Assembly: GCA_009783235.1 (NCBI GenBank)
Contig: WRHN01000002.1
Location: 62,001-126,000 of the forward strand
DNA length: 64,000 nt
Reading direction: 5' to 3'
Origin: Candidatus Saccharimonadota bacterium
GTDB lineage: Bacteria > Patescibacteriota > Saccharimonadia > Saccharimonadales > Saccharimonadaceae
Shown here: piece after piece, positions 24,046 through 31,200 of the stretch
How positions within the stretch are numbered: the stretch's first letter is position 1
Layout of the letters: each line of letters begins with the position of its first letter
Position numbers and translations under genes: made by a program
Notes under the pieces: model-generated
The model's input: the letters and a program-made list of their open reading frames with translations, nothing else
Told to the model about the DNA's origin: nothing
Database searches by the model: none

Positions 24046-24074
24046 ATTGTATCAATAATAATCTAAGTTGTCAA
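24046..24074 (-). promoter_or_regulatory. Strong promoter of the RAMP-like cassette
   Basis: On the minus strand a perfect -35 TTGACA (24069-24074), 17 bp, then TACAAT (24046-24051) preceded by TGA, giving an extended -10. It is the best promoter match in the window and sits just after the gatB stop. It gives a leader of about 180 nt containing the palindromes. Confidence 0.7.
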
Positions 24075-24078
24075 TATT

Positions 24079-25476
24079 TTAAACAATCTTTTGGCGGATA
24101 ATTTTCTGCACGATACCAGGGTTAGCCTGGCCCTTAGACGCTTTCATGACTTGACCAACTAGGAACCCTATGGCCTTGTCGTTGCCAGATTTTACATCAT
24201 CAACGGCTTGTTGAGCGGCCGGGTCACGCAAAACCTGGTCGATTATTTCAGTAATTTCATCTTCGTCATTACTCTGAATCAAATTCTTGTCTGTGGCAAT
24301 TTTACGCGCGTTTTTCGTGCCACCCAAAAGTTCCTTGAAAATCACATCGCCAGCATTTGAGTTAATTTCTGATGAACTTAGCATCTTCGCCAGCTCCACT
24401 AAGTCGGCTGTCTCGGGAATCTTAATATCTCCTTCGAACGATAGCCCCGCAAACATGTTAGCGATTTTTTTGGCCGGCTCTAGGCCTGAACTACTAAGTA
24501 CCTGGCTCACAGCTTCGGCGGTTTCTTGGTTAGATAAAATCACGTTCAAAACCGAGCTGTCGACTTTTAGATCTTTAAATTCCTGGCGATATTGCGCGGG
24601 CATTTTAGGAAAATCTTTTTGCAAATCGGCAATTTTTTCTTTTGACAGCACAATTGGCGGAATATCTGGGTCTGGCATATAGCGATAATCCTCTGCGTTT
24701 TCCTTTGAACGCTGCGACGTGGTAACGCCCTGATCGTCCAACCAGCCGCGAGTTTCTTGCACGACCTTACCACCACTTTCTAAAATTTCGGTCTGACGTT
24801 TAATTTCATAAGCCACTACCGCCTCGACCGAGCGAAAACTATTGAGGTTTTTTATCTCCGTACGAACCCCCAGTTTGTCAGAATCCGATATCGACACGTT
24901 AACATCAAATCGCATATTACCATGATATAAGTCGCCGTGCGTTACTTCAGCAAAAGTCATCAACTTGTGCAGCTCTTCAGCAAAAATGCGTGCGTCGGCA
25001 GCCGAATGAATATCTGGTTCAGAAACAATCTCAATCAACGGTGTTCCCGCACGATTTAAATCAACCAAAGAATGGTTGTCGTGATGAGTGAGTTTTCCGG
25101 CATCTTCTTCGAGATGCGCGTGATTGATGCGCACTTTTACACCACCGTGTAATTCTACCAGCCCCGCCAAAATCGTCGGCTGGTACATCTGCGAAATCTG
25201 ATAGCCTTTGGTCAGATCAGGATAAAAATAATGCTTGCGATCAAAACGCGAGACGTTAGCCACTTTTGCGTTCAGAGCTTTAGCCGCTCGCGCCGCCAGA
25301 CGCACTGCTTCCTCGTTCAAATACGGCAGCATACCCGGCAAAGCAAAATCAATTTCCGAAACTTTCGAATTAGGCTCTGCCTGGCGCGCATCATTGTCCG
25401 TGCGCGAGAACAACTTGGTTTTAGTCGCCAATTGCACGTGGCACTCAATGCCAATAGTCGGAACATATTTACCCAT
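24079..25476 (-). CDS. gatB: Asp-tRNA(Asn)/Glu-tRNA(Gln) amidotransferase subunit B
   Basis: A 465-residue GatB. VPTIGIECHVQL and RKHYFYPDLTKGYQISQ carry the catalytic-domain signatures for ATP-dependent activation of the misacylated tRNA, and HLEEDAGKL, DLNRAGTPLIEIVSEPD and TEIKNLNSFR follow. The C-terminal YqeY-like tail domain (VGQVMKASKGQANPGIVQKIIRQKI) binds tRNA. With GatC and GatA it makes Gln-tRNA(Gln) or Asn-tRNA(Asn) from Glu- or Asp-charged tRNA. The start overlaps the stop of the HEPN-like gene by one base (TAATG). It is the last gene of gatC-gatA-HEPN-gatB. Confidence 0.96.
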   Translation of the reverse strand: MGKYVPTIGIECHVQLATKTKLFSRTDNDARQAEPNSKVSEIDFALPGMLPYLNEEAVRLAARAAKALNAKVANVSRFDRKHYFYPDLTKGYQISQMYQPTILAGLVELHGGVKVRINHAHLEEDAGKLTHHDNHSLVDLNRAGTPLIEIVSEPDIHSAADARIFAEELHKLMTFAEVTHGDLYHGNMRFDVNVSISDSDKLGVRTEIKNLNSFRSVEAVVAYEIKRQTEILESGGKVVQETRGWLDDQGVTTSQRSKENAEDYRYMPDPDIPPIVLSKEKIADLQKDFPKMPAQYRQEFKDLKVDSSVLNVILSNQETAEAVSQVLSSSGLEPAKKIANMFAGLSFEGDIKIPETADLVELAKMLSSSEINSNAGDVIFKELLGGTKNARKIATDKNLIQSNDEDEITEIIDQVLRDPAAQQAVDDVKSGNDKAIGFLVGQVMKASKGQANPGIVQKIIRQKIV

Positions 25477-25904
25477 TAGAGCGCCCCCAACTCTCTTAGG
25501 CTACGTTTAAAAATCGCCAAAGCCTTGCGCGCAGTCATAACGTTCAATTTAAAATCTGCCTCATGCGCGACTTGATTGCGCAATTTATGAGCATACCAAA
25601 CATCGTTAATTTTGCTAAATTTATGGCTCGAAACTTTTAGCCGATCCCCCATAGTCACGCCTGGCGTACCAATCTGTTTCAAGGCCTTGTCGAGCAATTT
25701 ATCGGCCGCTAAAATCGCCATCTGCATGGTCGAGCCGTTGCTAGTATCCACAGAACTAATAATTTTCTGCCACTCCGCGCCATATTCTTTCTTATTCAGC
25801 GCGTCAACGTGTTTGCGAGTTGTTGATAAAAATATCAACATAAACACGCCCAGCAGAACAATCAATATCAAAGTTACCACTATCATCGGGCTCAAACTAA
25901 TCAT
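25476..25904 (-). CDS. Membrane-anchored HEPN-like protein within the gat operon
   Basis: A 142-residue protein from the ATG at 25904 (RBS GGAAGGAGC about 8 nt upstream; longer frames overlap gatA more). One N-terminal membrane segment (about 6-28) precedes a soluble helical domain. Near its end LRNQVAHEADF shows the RxxxxH motif (RNQVAH) typical of HEPN domains, many of which are RNases in toxin or defence systems while others only bind. The gene sits between gatA and gatB, overlapping gatA by 8 nt and gatB by 1 nt, so it is co-translated with the amidotransferase. A tRNA- or RNA-related role is suggested only by this position. Confidence 0.6.
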   Translation of the reverse strand: MISLSPMIVVTLILIVLLGVFMLIFLSTTRKHVDALNKKEYGAEWQKIISSVDTSNGSTMQMAILAADKLLDKALKQIGTPGVTMGDRLKVSSHKFSKINDVWYAHKLRNQVAHEADFKLNVMTARKALAIFKRSLRELGAL

Positions 25905-27894
25905 TTTTTGCTCCTTCCACTGACCTAGCGAAGCCGAGTAACGCCCCGTCATCTTTCATCCTACCAATAATCTGCACTCCTATCGGCAACCCATTCTTAT
26001 CAATACCAGCTGGCAGCGACAACGCTGGTAGTCCGGCCAAACTGGCCGGTGCAGTCATAATGTCTGCCATGTACATCTTGAGTGGATCAGCAATATTTTC
26101 ACCGATTTTGAATGCTGGCGTCGGTGCTACTGGCCCAATTAGAAAATCATATTCTTCGAATAGCTTATCAAATTCGCGGATCAGTAGTGTTCGAGCTTTT
26201 TGAGCCTGTAGATAATAAGCATCGAAATAACCACTGCTAAGCACATACGAGCCAATCATAATGCGACGCTTGTTCTCATCAACAAAGCCCTGATCGCGGC
26301 TACGACCATAGACCTCAGCCAGGGTTTTTGCGTCTGCTGCCCTTAGCCCATAACGTACACCGTCATAGCGCGCCAAGTTACTACTCAGTTCAGCTGGTGT
26401 TACAATATAATAAATCGGTAGAGCATATTTTGCCATTGGTAGACCTACCTCCTCAACTGTATGGCCAAGCTTTTCTAGCTTTGCTGCAAATTCATGTGTC
26501 CGATCAATAACTGATTGATCTACGCCATCGCCAATGAATTCTTTAGTCAAGCCGATTTTAAGCTTTCGTGACACACCGACAGTTTCGTCCTGGCTTTGGC
26601 TTAGAATTCTATCAATATCTTTAATGACTTTTTCAGTATCGTCAAACAAGACTCCCAACATTCCCAGCGCTGTCGCTGCATCGACATTTGCCTGACTGTC
26701 ATCAACAAAAATACATTCTTCAGGCTTCACGCCTAACCGTCGAGCAGCTAATTCGTAGATCTTCGGATCAGGCTTTACAAGTTTTTCCTGGAACGACAAA
26801 ACAACATCGTCGAAATATTTTTTTTCTTCTTCTGGTGTAAAATAAATTTCAAAAAGGCCAGGGGTAACGTTAGATAGTAGACCAATCTTGTAATTCTTTT
26901 TCCAATTTTCAATTGATGATAGAAACTTTTCATTTCGCTTCGCTTTGGATCTTGCACCTTGAATCTTTTGTAACATATCTTCCTGGTTGCTCCCAACAGC
27001 ATCCGCATATGTTTTTACGAACTGCTGAAACGTCCCCTCGCCCTTATCGAAAGGCTTGTGCATTTCGAATATTTCATTATGATGTTTTGGGTATAATTCG
27101 TCTAAATAATCCAGAATTCCCGTGCTCAAAACACCGAAACAATCGGTAATAATCGCTTTTATTCTCCTTTTACTAAAATAATTTGGAAATACCGTGCCAT
27201 CACGTCCATCAGGACCGGCCAGAATTTTACATAGTAACTCAACATCTTCGACGCTGCGAGCAATCGGGCCAACCACATCAGTACTACTAGCCATTGCTAC
27301 TACGCCGTAACGGCTAATCATACCATAAGTTGGTTTATAGCCAATTACACCGTTGAAGGATGCAGGCTGGCGAATTGATCCGCCAGTGTCGCTACCTAAC
27401 GCAAATGGCACAATACCACGCGCCACGACTACAGCCGATCCACCACTAGAGCCACCAGCGACCCTTGTTTCATCAACGGCATTTTTAGTCACACCAAAAG
27501 CGCTGTTCTCAGTCGATCCGCCATGTGCAAATGAATCTAGGTTAGACTTACCTATACAGATAGCACCTTCTGCTTCTAATCGCTCAATTGCCGTAGCCTG
27601 AAGTGGCGCCTCAAAGTTCTCCAACATTTTGCTAGCAGCCGTAGTTTTACTGCCCAATGTAAGAAAATTGTCCTTGGCAATAAACGGTACACCTGCTAGT
27701 CGCCCAGCGTCCTTGCCCGCTACGATTTTTTGATCAATTTCATCAGCTCGCTTTAGTGCTCGTTCACGAACGATCTCTAAAATGGCATTAGTTTTGTCAG
27801 CTTCAGCACGAGAAATAGCAGCCTCGACTTCCGCGTGAGCCGAACTTTTACCGCTTTTAACGCTTTTTACTATGCGCAGGATTTCGCTACTCAT
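25897..27894 (-). CDS. gatA: GatA amidase subunit with inserted HAD hydrolase domain
   Basis: A 665-residue protein; typical GatA is about 480-490. Residues 1-238 and 432-665 together make a complete amidase-signature GatA. The catalytic Lys74, Ser149 (GGSSGGSA) and Ser173 (DTGGSIRQPA) and the C-terminal LPALSLPAG block are intact. Between them, residues about 239-431 are a HAD hydrolase: IITDCFGVL (motif I, nucleophile D251; the second Asp is replaced by Phe), LLSNVTP (S341), VKPDP (K374) and FVDDSQANV (D398, D399). The join is in frame, so one polypeptide is expected. GatA releases ammonia from glutamine or asparagine for the tRNA-dependent step. What the HAD domain acts on is unknown. Confidence 0.9.
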   Translation of the reverse strand: MSSEILRIVKSVKSGKSSAHAEVEAAISRAEADKTNAILEIVRERALKRADEIDQKIVAGKDAGRLAGVPFIAKDNFLTLGSKTTAASKMLENFEAPLQATAIERLEAEGAICIGKSNLDSFAHGGSTENSAFGVTKNAVDETRVAGGSSGGSAVVVARGIVPFALGSDTGGSIRQPASFNGVIGYKPTYGMISRYGVVAMASSTDVVGPIARSVEDVELLCKILAGPDGRDGTVFPNYFSKRRIKAIITDCFGVLSTGILDYLDELYPKHHNEIFEMHKPFDKGEGTFQQFVKTYADAVGSNQEDMLQKIQGARSKAKRNEKFLSSIENWKKNYKIGLLSNVTPGLFEIYFTPEEEKKYFDDVVLSFQEKLVKPDPKIYELAARRLGVKPEECIFVDDSQANVDAATALGMLGVLFDDTEKVIKDIDRILSQSQDETVGVSRKLKIGLTKEFIGDGVDQSVIDRTHEFAAKLEKLGHTVEEVGLPMAKYALPIYYIVTPAELSSNLARYDGVRYGLRAADAKTLAEVYGRSRDQGFVDENKRRIMIGSYVLSSGYFDAYYLQAQKARTLLIREFDKLFEEYDFLIGPVAPTPAFKIGENIADPLKMYMADIMTAPASLAGLPALSLPAGIDKNGLPIGVQIIGRMKDDGALLGFARSVEGAKND
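26602..27180 (-). other. HAD-domain insertion inside gatA
   Basis: This DNA segment encodes the extra HAD domain. It is bounded by GatA sequence DGTVFPN on one side and LKIGLTKEF on the other, where GatA proteins are normally continuous. At the upstream join the minus strand reads AAAAGGAGAATAAAAGCG, an RBS-like run followed by ATA in frame at the point where a free HAD gene would begin, which hints that a complete gene with its RBS was inserted. Confidence 0.75.
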
Positions 27895-28178
27895 TACAAC
27901 ACCTTCGGTACTTTTACGCAGTTATCGCGCACCGCAGGAGCCAACGCCAATAACTCCTCGCGCGTTAAATGCTCGCCCACCTCGTCAGCCTGCCAAACGT
28001 TTTCTAAGCCCGTTACTTGATAAGTCGGCTCAACGCCCACGGTGTCTAGCTCAGACAATTCCGAAATATAATCCACAATTTTTTCTAAATCACCGCTCAA
28101 ATAATCAATTTCTTCATCGGCCAAAAAAATATTAGATAACTCGGCCAGACGCCTGACCTCTTCTCGCGTAATTTTCAT
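27894..28178 (-). CDS. gatC: Asp-tRNA(Asn)/Glu-tRNA(Gln) amidotransferase subunit C
   Basis: A 94-residue GatC with the conserved N-terminal ITREEVRRLAELSNI, a middle helix YLSGDLEKIVDYISEL, and the C-terminal REDxx-like LTREELLALAPAVRDNCVKVPKVL tail that wraps GatA. It acts as a scaffold between GatA and GatB. The stop overlaps the gatA start (TAATG). Promoter TGGTAAAAT (28188-28196) lies about 9 nt before the ATG. Confidence 0.95.
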   Translation of the reverse strand: MKITREEVRRLAELSNIFLADEEIDYLSGDLEKIVDYISELSELDTVGVEPTYQVTGLENVWQADEVGEHLTREELLALAPAVRDNCVKVPKVL

Positions 28179-28187
28179 GTCAAAAGC

Positions 28188-28196
28188 ATTTTACCA
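28188..28196 (-). promoter_or_regulatory. Extended -10 promoter of the gatC-gatA-HEPN-gatB operon
   Basis: TGGTAAAAT on the minus strand, 9 nt upstream of the gatC ATG, with no room for a normal leader. Confidence 0.55.
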
Positions 28197-28219
28197 TAAA
28201 CCCGGGCACTTTCCAACCC

Positions 28220-31200
28220 CTAAAAGTCCGCGACGACCGTGTATCTGACCTGGGTGCTATAATTACCGCTCGGCAAAACGGCGTTGATGTTAGTGCCGTA
28301 AAATATCGCTGTACTGTCGCCAGTTTCATTGGCAGTATTGGTTGATTTAATCTGGATTGGCGAATTTAGCGGCGGCACCAAAGACCAAATTAGCGCACTA
28401 GCAGTTTGAGTAGGATTCAACGTGAAGCCCCACTGATTAATACCCAAAGCAGACGCCGTAGCAAAAGCAGGATCAAAAGTACCTATGACCGGGATGATAT
28501 TATCACTCAGGCTGGTGTGATTAAGATTAGAATGTCCCTTGAGCGTCTCAATCGACAACCTATAGCCGCTCGGGCTATTGGTCGCAGTAGTCAAAGCGTT
28601 GGAGGCCGTAGCAAAAGTACCAGCAGCACTCCCGTCAACAATGCCGTCTAGCGTGGAGTCATCAAGCGTAACGTTGACGCTGTCAAGATCTAGAGTTATA
28701 TAAATTTCTTCGTACAGAAAACCAGAGGTTACATTAGTTCTATCATCACCTCGCGCCTCGCCAGAATCAAGCATACCGTTACAAGCCGTACTATTAGCCA
28801 CGTCGCAAACTGCTGGCAAAGTGCCACTAATACCACCGACTTTTACCGTTACATCAACCAAACCAGGCACATGTGCCGAAGTTGTGCAAGTTAGCTCCGT
28901 ATCAGAAATAACCACGACATCAGTGCAAACCGCCGGCGTGCCGTTAATATCAAATATTACTGTAGGAGTTTGTTTTGGTAAACCAGTCGTGTCGATCGTT
29001 ACTGGCATGTAACTTACATACTCTTCGTCAAAATCGTCATCAACACCAAGTTCACCCTGATGATTTCTGCCCCAGCAATAAACTTTGTCGTTACTGCTAT
29101 CACTAGTGTTACCAGCGATAGCACATGTGTGGCCGTAGCCAGTTGAAGTTTGCTTTACTGATAGCCCATCCAGAAGGCCACTGGTATCGACCGCCACTGG
29201 GACGTAACCGTTATAAATGCCACCGTTATTCTGATCATAATCTACGCCGAGTTCACCGCTACCATTATCACCCCAACAGTAGGCTCGATCGACGTTGCTG
29301 TTATTGGCATTACCAGCAATAGCACATGTCTGTAAATAACCAGCCTCTATATGCTTAATAGTCAGACCGCTTAGTACGCCGCTAGTATCGACGGCTACCG
29401 GTAAGTATTCATAGCCGTAATAACCAGGAGTATTCAAATAATCTTTGACGCTGCCTACTTGTCCAAGCCCGTTATAACCCCAGCAATAGGCTTGGTTATC
29501 GCTGGCGATGACGCAGGTATGGTACTGGCCAGCAGTTACACTAAGAATAGTTTTACCAGCCAAAACACCACTGGTATCGACTGCCACTGGGACGTTGCTT
29601 ACAGAAGTTAAATCATTTTCACCTATACCAAGTTCACCAAGGTTATTACCGCCCCAGCAGTATACCTTATCGCTGTTACTGTCGCCCGCGTCCCCCGCAA
29701 CCACGCAGGTGTGAGAATAGCCGTGACCATCACCAACTGATATTTGTTTGACAGCAAGGCCGTTTAAGACGCCTGTGGTATCAACAGCAACGGGCTCGAA
29801 TTCATAGCCATCATAACCAGGAGTCTCATAATCTTTGCCGTTACCCAATTCTCCGCCATAGTTATAGCCCCAGCAGTAGGCTTTATCATCGCTGGCGATT
29901 ACACAAGTATGATTAACGCCCGCTGATATTTGCTTGACGGTTAGACTACTTAGCGGCCCGGTAGTACCGACGGCTACTGGTTCGTAACTTTCATTGATAC
30001 CCGTCTGCCAATCATTGTCGACACCCAGCTGGCCGTTCCAATTGGCTCCCCAACAGTAGACTTTGTCGTCGCTGGTATCATTTGCGTTGCCAGCAATGGC
30101 GCAGGTGTGGTAAGTTCCAGCTGAGATTTGTTTGACGAACAGGCCATTTAATAAACCGCTGGTATCGACAGCTACTGGGACGGTGCTCATATAAAAACCA
30201 CCGTTATTCTCATCATAATCTACGCCAAGTCTGCCACTGTAGTTGGAGCCCCAACAATAAGCTTTACCGTCGCTGGTGATGGCGCAGGTATGATTACCAG
30301 AAATTCCAACTCCAGTTGAAACCTGCTTCCACTCAAGATCTCGCTCAAACCCCGATCCAGTGATAGTTACGCTCGTGCCACCAGCTTCGATGCCGTAATT
30401 TGGTGTGATGGACGTGACGGTTGTCGGTTTATAGTATGTATAAGCGTATGGCAATGTCGCAGTTTGATTACCAATATCGACCGATACGTTTACTGAACCA
30501 GCAGCGTGAATCGGAGTCGTACAAGTCAGTTTGGTGTCAGAAACCACCACTACGTTGGTACAAGGTGCACCGCCCAAAGTAACGCTTGGGGGAACAATTT
30601 GTGAACCTTGCTCAAACGCCTCACCGGTAATGGTAACCTGTTGCCCACCAGTAATCGGCCCTCGGTCTGGCGTAATCGCGGTAACAATCAGCGGCCTTTC
30701 GTACTCATAAGCAGAATTCAGGCTAGCGCTGGGCGGGGTTGGATCATTGTTGTTAACCGATACCACAATGTTGACGAAGCCAGGACTGTGCGCTGGCGTT
30801 ACGCAGGTTAACTCGGAATCTGACACAATGGTTACATTTGTGCACTCCAAGCCGTCCAATTTCACCGTCAACTCCACACCTGGCTTGCTACTGCCAAACA
30901 CACCCGAACTGTCGACTGGTACCGGCACAAAACTCTCATACAAATAGTCGGGATCGCCTGCATTAAGGCCGATCTCGCCATAACTGTTGCTACCCCAGCA
31001 GTAGATCTGCCCGTCGCTGGCAATAGCACAAGTGTGATTATAACCAGCTGAGATTTGCTTGGCAGTTAAACCACTGAGAGCGTCGCTGGTGTCAACAGCC
31101 ACTGGCATGTAGCTTGTACCATTACCACCAAAATCGTCATCAACGCCCAGTGTTCCACTCCAGTTGGCTCCCCAACAATAAGCTTGGTCGTCGCTGGCGA

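Noticed and set aside
25897-27894. gatA with the HAD part as a separate overlapping gene
   Set aside because: The HAD segment is continuous in the same frame as GatA on both sides with no stop; no ATG or GTG is at its start (ATA in the RBS-proximal position).
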